A stretch of DNA of 64,000 nt from Bacillota bacterium (GTDB lineage: Bacteria > Bacillota > Clostridia > Lachnospirales > Lachnospiraceae). The notes below the pieces were generated by a model, which was not told the origin of the DNA, made no database searches, and was given only the letters and a program-made list of their open reading frames with translations. The translations under genes were made by a program, and so were the position numbers. Below are positions 9,134 through 16,921 of the stretch, one piece after another (position 1 is the first letter of the stretch; the number at the start of each line of letters is the position of its first letter). Location: contig JAEYOY010000043.1 of assembly GCA_023411215.1 (NCBI GenBank), positions 31,038 through 95,037 of the forward strand, read 5' to 3'.

Positions 9134-10264
9134 CTATTTATAGATTCTGTAATTGCCGCTCAAAGCTATGAGAGCAAACAAATACAGACAATTATCATAA
9201 TAACGACGTTCCCCCTTACGAAGAGGTGTATTCCAAAAAAGGTCTACACATTCCTTACGATATCTCCCCTTACTCGCTAAGGATGCCTCAGCGTTGGTTG
9301 CGATGATAGCCACCGGATGCAACGCTTTCTCTTCAATAATGGTTCCGTCCAGTTCATATACCATGTCATTTCTACCCTTCACAGTCTCACAGAAGAAGGT
9401 CTGGATCTTGTCAGCGCACTCACTTTCCCACTCGTCTGCTGCAAACCATTCATAATCCAATCCCAGGTTAGCAGGCACCCGATAAGCATCGCTATAATAG
9501 CGTTCTCTATGATCCTTCATAAATGGACTTCCATCATAGTGGGCATATTCCGGCGCAAGTCCGGTTACAGGATGGCAAGTCTTCTTCAGATACTCCCTGC
9601 TCGCTTTGGCTGCTTCCTTCCAAAACTTTCGATCTTCTTCATTCGCCCATAAAGCAAACAACTCATAGAAATGAGGCAGATGATAGGATGGATCTGAGAA
9701 ATCGCAATTTGGGATAAACTTAATCAACTTATTAGAAGGCTCCCACATGGGATCACCGGGAAAATCTTCTTCTCCCTTATGAACACAGGCATGTAGAATG
9801 TCTCTAGCCTCTTTGGAATAATTGTAGATACCTTCGCCATCTCCCCATCTATTTGATGCAAAGAATAATGCAAGTGCAAAATATTCTTCTCCATCCGGAG
9901 CAGGTCCTTCCGAATTCTTCGTTCCGTCCGGCTGAACAGACCAGGCAAAGTAGCCCTTATTCCAGCCATAGTCCATCCACATATATGTTTTGGTAAACTT
10001 CCAGAGCTTATCAAATTCTTTCTTCCAGTCTCTCTGTACGCACATCATCATGGCATAGGACATGCCTTCTGTTCTGGCATCAAAATTCCCGGTGTCCTCA
10101 AAATATGCCATATCCTCACCGATCTCGTGGTAGAACCTCTCATCCTCCGTTCCATAGAAAATGGTCTGATAAGCCTCTTCTACTCTTTGTTCAATCTCTT
10201 TTTCATCATATCCGAATTCCAAAAACAGATTCCGGTACTCTCCTGTATAAAATGCACCTTTCAT
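9134..10264 (-). CDS. Reducing-end xylose-releasing exo-oligoxylanase (Rex), GH8
   Basis: A 376-residue GH8 protein without a signal peptide. Rex enzymes remove single xylose units from the reducing end of xylo-oligosaccharides inside the cell. The catalytic Glu at about 66 lies in FDARTEGMSYAMM and the catalytic Asp at about 259 in YYSDAYRVP. The LHP tripeptide at 315-317 corresponds, with the same small offset as the catalytic residues, to the Leu-His-Pro kink that distinguishes Bacillus halodurans Rex from ordinary GH8 endoglucanases and xylanases. The frame opens at 10336, but GGAGG lies just before the ATG at 10264, and the extra N-terminal residues look non-coding. It is upstream of cbp in the same direction; xylB and xylR for the released xylose are a few kilobases away. 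Confidence 0.9.
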   Translation of the reverse strand: MKGAFYTGEYRNLFLEFGYDEKEIEQRVEEAYQTIFYGTEDERFYHEIGEDMAYFEDTGNFDARTEGMSYAMMMCVQRDWKKEFDKLWKFTKTYMWMDYGWNKGYFAWSVQPDGTKNSEGPAPDGEEYFALALFFASNRWGDGEGIYNYSKEARDILHACVHKGEEDFPGDPMWEPSNKLIKFIPNCDFSDPSYHLPHFYELFALWANEEDRKFWKEAAKASREYLKKTCHPVTGLAPEYAHYDGSPFMKDHRERYYSDAYRVPANLGLDYEWFAADEWESECADKIQTFFCETVKGRNDMVYELDGTIIEEKALHPVAIIATNAEASLASKGRYRKECVDLFWNTPLRKGERRYYDNCLYLFALIALSGNYRIYK

Positions 10265-10280
10265 GATTAACCTCCATATA

Positions 10281-10304
10281 AAAGTGTCAGTTTGCTGACA
10301 CTTT
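10281..10304 (-). promoter_or_regulatory. Perfect hairpin just upstream of the Rex ribosome site
   Basis: AAAGTGTCAG, a 4-base loop, then CTGACACTTT form a perfect 10-bp stem that ends about six bases before the GGAGG of Rex. On the mRNA it is followed by UUAUAU rather than a full U-run. It may be an mRNA 5' hairpin or an operator. Confidence 0.45.
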
Positions 10305-10346
10305 CGCGCACGAGCGGATTGAATAGCAATATACAATTCTCTATAC

Positions 10347-10369
10347 TATAAAATATTGAATATTTTATA
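10347..10369. promoter_or_regulatory. Perfect 23-bp AT palindrome upstream of Rex
   Basis: TATAAAATATT and its exact complement flank one central base. The site lies about 85-105 bases before the Rex start, close to where a promoter is expected, so it is a candidate operator. The binding protein is unknown. Confidence 0.4.
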
Positions 10370-10481
10370 CTTTCTTTCCTCCGCTCACAATGGAGTACCT
10401 TATCCTCTTTTTGTAATATCTATTCTGATTCAATGAGATGATCCGGTTATTCATGATAAAACACGCTTTGTTTTAGTCCTA

Positions 10482-11363
10482 TCACTTTTTACTTCTGTTT
10501 AATAACTCCTTTAATTCCTCCACCGAGAAATGATAATGGGTATTGCAAAAATGACAATTCACCTCGATTGGTTTCTCTTCCTCTATCATTTCCGTAATCT
10601 CTTTCTGTCCAATAGAGATAATCGCCTTCTCCACTCTCTTCTTCGTACAGTTGCACTCGAAGGAAGCCGGTAGCTTGTCCATAAGCTCCAGACCAAAGTC
10701 CCCCAAAATATGTTCCAGAATCATCTCAGGAGACATCTCTTGATCTAAGAGTGAGGTGATGCTTGTAATTTCATTCACTTTCTTTTCAAGTCGATCAATG
10801 ATCGTCTCCTCTGCGAAAGGCATCAGCTGTATGATAAAGCCTCCTGCCTGCTTAACGGTATTTTCTTTGTTCATCAATACACCCAGTGCCACCACTGACG
10901 GTACTTGTTCACTGGTCGCATAATAATATGCGATATCCTCTGCTATCTCGCCAGATACCAGATGAGTCTGTCCCGTATAGGGCTCCTTCAGTCCCATATC
11001 CTTTATTACGCTTAAGATCCCAGCTCCTATTGCTCCACTTACATCCAGCTTTCCTTTATCGTTGGCATGAAGTATAACCTCTGGTTGATAAGCATAGCCT
11101 TTGACTGTTCCCTTGGAATTAGCTGTAACAGTAATTCCTCCAATGGGTCCACTGCCCTTAATTTGAAGAGTAAGAATATCCTCCTCTCCCTTCATCATAC
11201 TTCCCATGATCGCTCCAGCGGTCAGAAGTCTACCAAGAGCAGCTGTCGCTACCGGACTGGTCCCATGAATACTTCTTGCATACTCTACTAATTCCTTCGT
11301 TGTAGCTGCATATGCGCGGATCTGATTTTCGGCAGCACTTGCACGTATAATATAATCGGCCAT
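10482..11363 (-). CDS. hslO: Redox-regulated chaperone Hsp33
   Basis: A 293-residue cytosolic holdase chaperone that is switched on by oxidation of a zinc-bound cysteine centre. The N-terminal core begins MADYIIRASAAENQIRAYA and carries the PVATAALGRLLTA and LQIKGSGPIGGI signatures. The C-terminal redox switch has its four cysteines at about 237, 239, 270 and 273 (CNC and CHFC), in the standard spacing. AGAAGGAG precedes the ATG. It lies 160 bases downstream of the methyltransferase gene and about 215 bases upstream of Rex, and is probably transcribed on its own or with the methyltransferase. Presence of oxidative-stress protection is normal in anaerobic clostridia. Confidence 0.95.
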   Translation of the reverse strand: MADYIIRASAAENQIRAYAATTKELVEYARSIHGTSPVATAALGRLLTAGAIMGSMMKGEEDILTLQIKGSGPIGGITVTANSKGTVKGYAYQPEVILHANDKGKLDVSGAIGAGILSVIKDMGLKEPYTGQTHLVSGEIAEDIAYYYATSEQVPSVVALGVLMNKENTVKQAGGFIIQLMPFAEETIIDRLEKKVNEITSITSLLDQEMSPEMILEHILGDFGLELMDKLPASFECNCTKKRVEKAIISIGQKEITEMIEEEKPIEVNCHFCNTHYHFSVEELKELLNRSKK

Positions 11364-11523
11364 AATTTACTCCTTCTATTCATTACATTTTGGATACTTA
11401 TCTCTCATCTAATAAAATATCTCTTATATTCTCGCGTATTACTTATCATTTTTCGTTATATTATTGAACTGAAACACCTTACCTGTTCTCTACCCCAAAC
11501 AGTTCTTATTTACAGATGGTGCT

Positions 11524-12297
11524 CTATGGCTGTATATACATTTTATTAGCTTGACGTTTCTCCTTGGCGATAATATAGACTCTCTCACTATCCTTTTTCG
11601 GCTTCTTTTCGGTCAGCATATCATAGATAGCCACCAACTCCATGCCTGCTTCCTCGATTAACCGTGTTATCGTATCCATGGAATAAGCCTTACGGTAATG
11701 AGTCTCTTCATATTTGCGATACATCCCCTCCGCTTCAGGAATAAACAGAGTCAGATTAACTTCATTCATCATCTCTTCTTCGTAATAAGTATTTTCCCAT
11801 ATAAAGCTTCCCTCATCACGGTTCTCAGCAATAGTGTTATCACCCAGAACCTCTTCATATGCATACTTGGTATCCAAATCAAAGATAAATAATCCCCCCG
11901 GATCCAGGTAATTATTCACTAACCGAAACACCTTCAGAAGCTCTTCCTCTGAGAGAATATAATTCATACTGTCACAGACACTGACCACAGCTGCTACGGT
12001 CCCATATAATTCAAATTCTCTCATATCCTGGCATAAATACAATATATTGTAATCGTCAGCACTGTTCTCTCTGGCGATGGCCAGCATCTCCTCAGAATAA
12101 TCAACTCCAATCATATCAAAGCCCCGTTCAGCCAGACGGCGAGTTATACTCCCGGTTCCGCACCCCAGCTCAAGAAGTAAACCCTTCTCAATCTGATTTT
12201 TTTTTAATAAACGTTGTAAGTAGTCAGCCCACTCCTCATACGGAACATTATCCATAAATAGGTCATAGACTGATGCAAAGCCACTGTAAGGCTGCAT
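11524..12297 (-). CDS. Class I SAM-dependent methyltransferase
   Basis: A 257-residue Rossmann-fold methyltransferase. The opening MQPYSGFASVYDLFMDNVPYEEWADYL is typical of a large Firmicutes family of unassigned cytosolic methyltransferases. Motif I, LLLELGCGTGSI, binds the AdoMet methionine part; GVDYSEEMLAIAREN provides the acidic ribose contact; VSVCDSMNYIL and LDPGGLFIFDLDT follow as motifs post-II and III. AAGGAG lies nine bases before the ATG at 12297, so the longer frame from 12366 is not used. The substrate is unknown and neighbours do not reveal it. Confidence 0.85.
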   Translation of the reverse strand: MQPYSGFASVYDLFMDNVPYEEWADYLQRLLKKNQIEKGLLLELGCGTGSITRRLAERGFDMIGVDYSEEMLAIARENSADDYNILYLCQDMREFELYGTVAAVVSVCDSMNYILSEEELLKVFRLVNNYLDPGGLFIFDLDTKYAYEEVLGDNTIAENRDEGSFIWENTYYEEEMMNEVNLTLFIPEAEGMYRKYEETHYRKAYSMDTITRLIEEAGMELVAIYDMLTEKKPKKDSERVYIIAKEKRQANKMYIQP

Positions 12298-12667
12298 CGC
12301 TTGCAGCTCCTTTCTAATCATGAATAGGCAGCAGGCTGATGATCTGTAACAACGCCTTGCTGCCATAAGTGTTATATATGCAATTACTTCAGAAATCTTA
12401 TGCTGTTAATTAATAGCTATTTACTTAATATCTATTTCTTAATCACCATTTTGCTGTTTTTTCTGTTAAGTTATTCTACCATACCTGGAAGTTCTTATCA
12501 ATTAAAAATATATGACTTCGTTCTGGTCTCTCATCTTAGTGAAATGGAAACGCTTCTAAAGATCAACTAATTGCAAAAAAGGGTGCTGCTTTATAGACGC
12601 AGCACCCCATTCTAAATTGTATTCTCTAATAATCGAAAAATATATTAAGATTAAGTTCCCTTTTCTC
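12298..12667. other. Intergenic region between the methyltransferase and xylB
   Basis: About 370 bases with no credible gene. It holds the xylB terminator at 12575-12608 and should contain the promoter of the methyltransferase/hslO side, which I could not place with confidence. Confidence 0.5.
12575..12608 (-). terminator. Intrinsic terminator of xylB
   Basis: GGGTGCTGC and GCAGCACCC form a strong 9-bp stem followed on the minus strand by six T residues, about 60 bases after the xylB stop. Confidence 0.9.
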
Positions 12668-14137
12668 TTAAGCCATCTTATTAAAGATATCCTTCAGTGT
12701 AGGATATAACTCCTTGAACACCTCATACTTCTTATTGTATTGCTCAACTTCCTTCGGATCCTGTTCGGTAGTATCGATTACCTTAATTAGCTTGCTCGTA
12801 GCATCCTCAACATCGGCATATTTACCACAGCCAACTGCAGCAAGAATTGCTGCACCAAAAGCGGGACCTTCTTCTGAATTGATCTTATCAACCTTAACAT
12901 TAAGCACATCAGCAATAATCTTACACCACAACGGGCTCTTTGCACCACCGCCATTGATACGGATCCGTTCTATTGCTACACCCAAAGATTTTACGATCTC
13001 AAAGGAATCACGAAGCGCAAATGCAACACCCTCAAGAACAGCCTGAGTCATATCAGCACGGGTGGTATCCATGGTCATTCCAATAAAGGTACCTCTGGCA
13101 TTGGGATTATTGTGAGGTGTTCTCTCTCCCATCAGGTAAGGCAGGAAGTAAACATTATTCTCGCCAAGCTTTGTAATTGCCTGCTGTTCCTTACCATACT
13201 CCTTGGTTCCGATGATCTCATCCATCCACCATTTATTGGAAGCAGCTGCAGAAAGCATGACTCCCATGAAATGGTATTTTCCGTCAGCATGAGCAAAAGC
13301 ATGAAGGGAATTGTTATCATCGACTGCAAATTCCTTGGTTGAGATAAATACAACACCGGAGGTTCCTAAGGAAACATTACATTTTCCTGCGCCTACGGTT
13401 CCCGTTCCTACAGCTGCAACTGCCTGATCACCGCCACCTGCTATCACTTTTACGCTAGTGGAGAGACCTAACTCTTTCGCAGCCTTCTCAGTCATGGTTC
13501 CTACCACCTGATAGGATTCATGAATCTTAGCCATCTGCTCTTCCTTTAAACCGCATAGGTCAAGCATTTCTTTCGACCACTTCTTATTCTTAACATCAAA
13601 TAATAGCATACCGGAAGCATCAGATACGTCAGTACAGTGAACACCGGAAAGCATATAAGCTATATAATCCTTGGGTAGCATAACCTTTTTGATCTTGGCA
13701 AAATTCTCGGGCTCATGCTTTCTTACCCACAATAATTTGGGAGCAGTAAAACCGGTCAATGCCATATTAGCTGTGTAGCCGGAGATCTTCTCTCTTCCAA
13801 TCTCTTTATTCAGATAGTCACATTCTGCCTGAGTACGTCCGTCATTCCACAGAATCGCGGGTCGGATAACCTTATCATTCTCATCCAGAATAACCATTCC
13901 GTGCATCTGTCCGCTAAAGCTGATACCATCAATCTGAGATTTGTCCTGGTCCTCTGTAAGTTCCTTGATCCCGTCGACCAGAGCGGTGTACCAGTCCTCC
14001 GGGTTCTGCTCGGACCAGCCTGGCTTCGGGAAATATAGTGGATATTCTCTTGTTACAATGCTCTTAATGTCTCCTGCCTCATCCATCAGAAGGAGCTTTA
14101 CGGAAGAGGTTCCTAAATCTACACCTACGTATAACAT
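12668..14137 (-). CDS. xylB: Xylulokinase
   Basis: A 489-residue FGGY-family sugar kinase that phosphorylates D-xylulose to xylulose 5-phosphate for the pentose phosphate route. The N-terminal ATPase loop is GVDLGTSSVKLLLMD. The substrate segment GISFSGQMHGMV with Met-His at 78-79 is diagnostic for xylulokinase, and the catalytic Asp lies at about 237 in AGGGDQAVAAVG. The adenine site NGGGAKSPLW follows in the C-terminal half. AAAGGAG precedes the ATG at 14137; the longer frame from 14233 crosses the promoter and operator and is rejected. It is divergent from xylR, with TTGACA and TATAGT boxes and an XylR-type operator in between, so xylose induction is likely. xylA is not in the window. Confidence 0.95.
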   Translation of the reverse strand: MLYVGVDLGTSSVKLLLMDEAGDIKSIVTREYPLYFPKPGWSEQNPEDWYTALVDGIKELTEDQDKSQIDGISFSGQMHGMVILDENDKVIRPAILWNDGRTQAECDYLNKEIGREKISGYTANMALTGFTAPKLLWVRKHEPENFAKIKKVMLPKDYIAYMLSGVHCTDVSDASGMLLFDVKNKKWSKEMLDLCGLKEEQMAKIHESYQVVGTMTEKAAKELGLSTSVKVIAGGGDQAVAAVGTGTVGAGKCNVSLGTSGVVFISTKEFAVDDNNSLHAFAHADGKYHFMGVMLSAAASNKWWMDEIIGTKEYGKEQQAITKLGENNVYFLPYLMGERTPHNNPNARGTFIGMTMDTTRADMTQAVLEGVAFALRDSFEIVKSLGVAIERIRINGGGAKSPLWCKIIADVLNVKVDKINSEEGPAFGAAILAAVGCGKYADVEDATSKLIKVIDTTEQDPKEVEQYNKKYEVFKELYPTLKDIFNKMA

Positions 14138-14174
14138 AGCATTATCTCCTTTTATATTAAGTTTTATATCAATT

Positions 14175-14194
14175 GATTTGTTGAATAAACTAAT
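14175..14194. promoter_or_regulatory. Candidate XylR operator at the xylB promoter
   Basis: Read on the minus strand the site is TTAGTTTATTCAACAAATC, close to the known Bacillus XylR operator half-sites TTAGTTTGTT and AACAAACTAA. It begins a few bases downstream of the predicted xylB transcription start, an ideal place for repression. Confidence 0.6.
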
Positions 14195-14204
14195 GTATGA
14201 GATA

Positions 14205-14233
14205 ACTATAACAACTTGTATTAATGATGTCAA
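14205..14233 (-). promoter_or_regulatory. xylB promoter
   Basis: A perfect TTGACA (14228-14233) and TATAGT (14205-14210) are separated by 17 bases on the minus strand, with transcription predicted to begin near 14198. Confidence 0.7.
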
Positions 14234-14308
14234 GCATGATCTGCAAGGCTCCTACATCAGGAATAAAAATTTGATTAACCGACAAGTGATAAGACAAATT
14301 AGAGACTT

Positions 14309-14338
14309 CTTGTTAAATAACTAAACAAATATTATATT
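14309..14338 (+). promoter_or_regulatory. Candidate xylR promoter with overlapping operator-like sequence
   Basis: TTGTTA at 14310-14315 and TATATT at 14333-14338 have 17-base spacing. The stretch 14310-14328 reads TTGTTAAATAACTAAACAA, with TTGTT/AACAA ends like an XylR site, which suggests autoregulation. Confidence 0.45.
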
Positions 14339-14409
14339 TTCCCTTTCCAAAAAAAATTTTTTATGTTAACATTATAGCAATATAATTTTCATTACGAAGG
14401 GTGACTGTG

Positions 14410-15570
14410 ATGGTAACAGGCAGCAAAGAACTTATACGAGATATTAACACGAATCTTGTCTTAGAGACGATTATTAATAATACATCTATATCAAGAGCTG
14501 CAATTGCTAAGCATTTAGGCTTAACGAAAGCAACCATATCTGCAATTGTACAGGAGCTGATCAATAAAAAGCTTGTAATAGAAATTGGTAGTGATGATAC
14601 CAGCTTAGGAAGAAAACCGATCCTACTCAGTCTTAATAAGAAAGCAGGTTTTGTAATCTGTATCGATATTGGAGTAGATACCATATCTGCATTAGTATCT
14701 GACCTAATTGGGGAGGACTGCAGCCTAAAGCAAATTAAAACACCGAAGAATTCATCGAATATAGTAAATGTTTTAATAGAATTAATCGAGTCAATGAAGC
14801 TTCCAAAGGATACACCTTATGATCTGGTGGGAATTACACTTGGCATCCATGGCGTCATAGCCAATAACCAGGTATCTTTTGCCCCATACTATAACCTATC
14901 CGGAATAAATATTGCAGAGGGCTTAGAAAGTCATTTCAACACTCCGGTTTATCTGGAAAATGAAGCGAATCTCTCCGTGATCGGTGAGAAGACCTTCCAG
15001 TATGATTATGCTAATATTGCTAATATCAGCGTGCATTCCGGAATCGGTCTTGGAATTATAATAAATCATCAGCTTTATACTGGATATAACGGCAGAGCCG
15101 GTGAATTCGGACATACTGTAATTGAGATTGACGGCAGACAATGTCCCTGTGGTAATCAAGGGTGCTTTGAGCAATACGCCTCCGAGCGTAATCTGTTACG
15201 CGAATATTCCAAGATAAAGAACGTCGAAGAAGTGAATTTTGAGCAATTTAGAGTAGCCTATGAATCCGGCGATCCGGATGCTTATAAGATTATGGACGAT
15301 TTTGTAAAATATATGTCCATTGGTGTCAATAATATTTTGAATGCTTACAACCCAGATATCGTGATTATCAATAGCTCCTTTACCATATTCTTCCCCCATA
15401 TTACGGAAAAGATTGAAGGTGCTTTAACGAGTCGGATGAACAGCTATATTCGTATTGTACCCAGCATACTTCAAGATACCTCAATCCTACTCGGCGGTAT
15501 TTGCGTAGCAATCAAAGGCTTCCTTGGAGTCGACAACCTTAAATTAAATCATATTGATCTGAGAAGTTAA
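14410..15570 (+). CDS. xylR: ROK-family xylose repressor XylR
   Basis: A 386-residue ROK regulator: an N-terminal winged helix-turn-helix followed by a sugar-kinase-like effector domain. The DNA-binding helix is ISRAAIAKHLGLTKATISAI at about 27-46. The ROK domain starts near FVICIDIGVD at 81-90, has SGIGLGI around 210, and the zinc site formed by His at about 235 and Cys at about 245, 247 and 252 (CPCGNQGC). The frame can begin with a GTG at 14401, but AAGGGTGA is well spaced for the ATG at 14410. Being divergent from xylB with an operator-like site between them, it is best read as a xylose-responsive repressor. Other ROK ligands are possible but less likely in this context. Confidence 0.88.
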   Translation: MVTGSKELIRDINTNLVLETIINNTSISRAAIAKHLGLTKATISAIVQELINKKLVIEIGSDDTSLGRKPILLSLNKKAGFVICIDIGVDTISALVSDLIGEDCSLKQIKTPKNSSNIVNVLIELIESMKLPKDTPYDLVGITLGIHGVIANNQVSFAPYYNLSGINIAEGLESHFNTPVYLENEANLSVIGEKTFQYDYANIANISVHSGIGLGIIINHQLYTGYNGRAGEFGHTVIEIDGRQCPCGNQGCFEQYASERNLLREYSKIKNVEEVNFEQFRVAYESGDPDAYKIMDDFVKYMSIGVNNILNAYNPDIVIINSSFTIFFPHITEKIEGALTSRMNSYIRIVPSILQDTSILLGGICVAIKGFLGVDNLKLNHIDLRS

Positions 15571-15619
15571 GGGATATGTTCATTGTAATAGATCTTTAAG
15601 AATCGAATAATGTACAAGG

Positions 15620-15680
15620 GAAAAGGCTGCTATAGCCGGACACTTCTGCCAAGGAGTATTCCGACTATAGCAGCCTTATA
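15620..15680 (-). terminator. Long hairpin terminator at the end of the HAD gene
   Basis: GGCTGCTATAGCCGGA and TCCGACTATAGCAGCC form a long stem. One arm encodes the last codons and stop of the HAD gene. On the minus strand it is followed by TTTTCCC. It separates the convergent xylR and HAD genes. Confidence 0.75.
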
Positions 15681-16393
15681 TAATCGATCAACTCTTCCCA
15701 ATCACTAATTGTAAGACAATCCATTCCGGGTACCAGCTTGTTATGTTCCTGAAGAGCCCCTCTATACCATACAGGAAAAATCCCCATATTTGATGCACCT
15801 TCCACATCATAGTAGGCATTATCACCACAGTACCATACCTCGTTCGGCTTAAGCTTCGCCTTTCTCAATGCGAGCTCAAAAACTCTGTTATGAGGTTTAC
15901 GAAATACATATTCACTGGTAGCAAGAATGAATTCGAATTCATTCTCTGGAAGCAATGTGTTAATCCGGTCCTCCAATGCTTTTCCACTAAAGGAGATATT
16001 ACTGATAACAGCTGTTCTGATCTGCTGCTCCTTAAGGTACCGCAGAAGCTTCTCAATATTTTTTGTCAGAATCTTCTCAGCGGCATTATCCCAGAATACT
16101 CTCTCCATCTCCTCTGGAGACAATCCAATCTCAATGTCATAATATTCATACAGATATTTTTGGAATATATGATTATGAACTTCGATATGAGTCGCCTTCC
16201 TTACATCCGGATCATATCTTCCGATCTCTTTGTTTAGGATTTTCGCGAATTCCTGCAAAGCTTTTGCAGATATCTGATGAGGATTCCTAGTAGCATGCTT
16301 TAGTACAGCTTTTGTTCCGGCCTCACCGTTAAATGCTCCTTCTGATATTAAGGTCTGTCCGTAATCAAACATAATCATCTTTGGTTTATTCAT
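15665..16393 (-). CDS. HAD-superfamily hydrolase-like protein lacking the second motif-I Asp
   Basis: A 242-residue HAD-fold protein. Motif I reads MIMFDYGQTLI: the nucleophile Asp at position 10 is present, but position 12, which is the general acid/base Asp in phosphatases, is Gly. Motif II is AVISNIS, and the C-terminal motif is WYCGDNAYYDVEGASNMG. An alpha-helical cap lies between about 20 and 100. The missing second Asp is known from HAD branches that are not phosphatases, so phosphatase activity should not be assumed. AGAGGGTAATAG precedes the ATG. It lies 40 bases downstream of the SASP gene and may be read with it. The substrate is unknown. Confidence 0.8.
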   Translation of the reverse strand: MNKPKMIMFDYGQTLISEGAFNGEAGTKAVLKHATRNPHQISAKALQEFAKILNKEIGRYDPDVRKATHIEVHNHIFQKYLYEYYDIEIGLSPEEMERVFWDNAAEKILTKNIEKLLRYLKEQQIRTAVISNISFSGKALEDRINTLLPENEFEFILATSEYVFRKPHNRVFELALRKAKLKPNEVWYCGDNAYYDVEGASNMGIFPVWYRGALQEHNKLVPGMDCLTISDWEELIDYIRLL

Positions 16394-16433
16394 CTATTAC
16401 CCTCTCTATCCTCTGTCGTTAACTGTCTACCAA

Positions 16434-16634
16434 TTACTTATTCTCTTGATTTTTTAACTCATTCTTACGCTTTGTAATAATTCCGCCTATTCTTCCTGAT
16501 TCCTTTGCTGTCAGGGACTTCCAACCGGTCGCCATTACCTTATCCAGATACCCCAGCTCTTCAGCAATTTCATACTTTAGCTTTTCCTCCGGTTTTAAAT
16601 TATTTAAATCAATCTCTTCGTTCTTCTTGCTCAT
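16434..16634 (-). CDS. Small acid-soluble spore protein, divergent alpha/beta type
   Basis: A 66-residue protein. It has the alpha/beta SASP layout: an acidic N-terminal region, KLKYEIAEELGYLDKV, then WKSLTAKESGRIGGIITKRK, matching the EIAxELG and GGxxTKR signatures of proteins that coat DNA in the spore core. It is more divergent than canonical Ssp proteins, lacking the second GG segment. The start at 16634 is used because AAAGGGTGA is five to six bases upstream; an upstream ATG at 16655 lacks such a site. Expression in the forespore under sigma-G would be expected, but I could not place a promoter. Confidence 0.8.
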   Translation of the reverse strand: MSKKNEEIDLNNLKPEEKLKYEIAEELGYLDKVMATGWKSLTAKESGRIGGIITKRKNELKNQENK

Positions 16635-16679
16635 GCTAGTCACCCTTTCTGTCATACTAATTAATCATACTGCCAAAGT

Positions 16680-16860
16680 ACCAAAGCACCACGAATTTGG
16701 GTGGAGTTCGCACCACTGTACGGACTTCATAGTTCTTCCCGAATGAAGTTTCTTTTCTTCACACTAACTTTGCATGCATGCCCTTTGAGTTAGTTTGTGC
16801 CAAGTGTGCAACGTCTCGCATGCGAGACAGTTACACTTTGATTTCGCAGACACAAACTTA
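16680..16860. repeat. Cluster of inverted repeats between addA and the SASP gene
   Basis: Several hairpins follow each other: ACTAACT with AGTTAGT, a perfect GTCTCGCATGCGAGAC inside a weaker AAGTGT/ACACTT pair, and GAAGT segments with ACTTC. The region has no coding potential that I can support and lies in the leader of the SASP gene or the trailer of addA. Confidence 0.5.
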
Positions 16861-16921
16861 GAGGTATGAAAATTGCTTTTCTATTTTCACAATAGTATAC
16901 TGACTAAAGTGTAACCAACTT

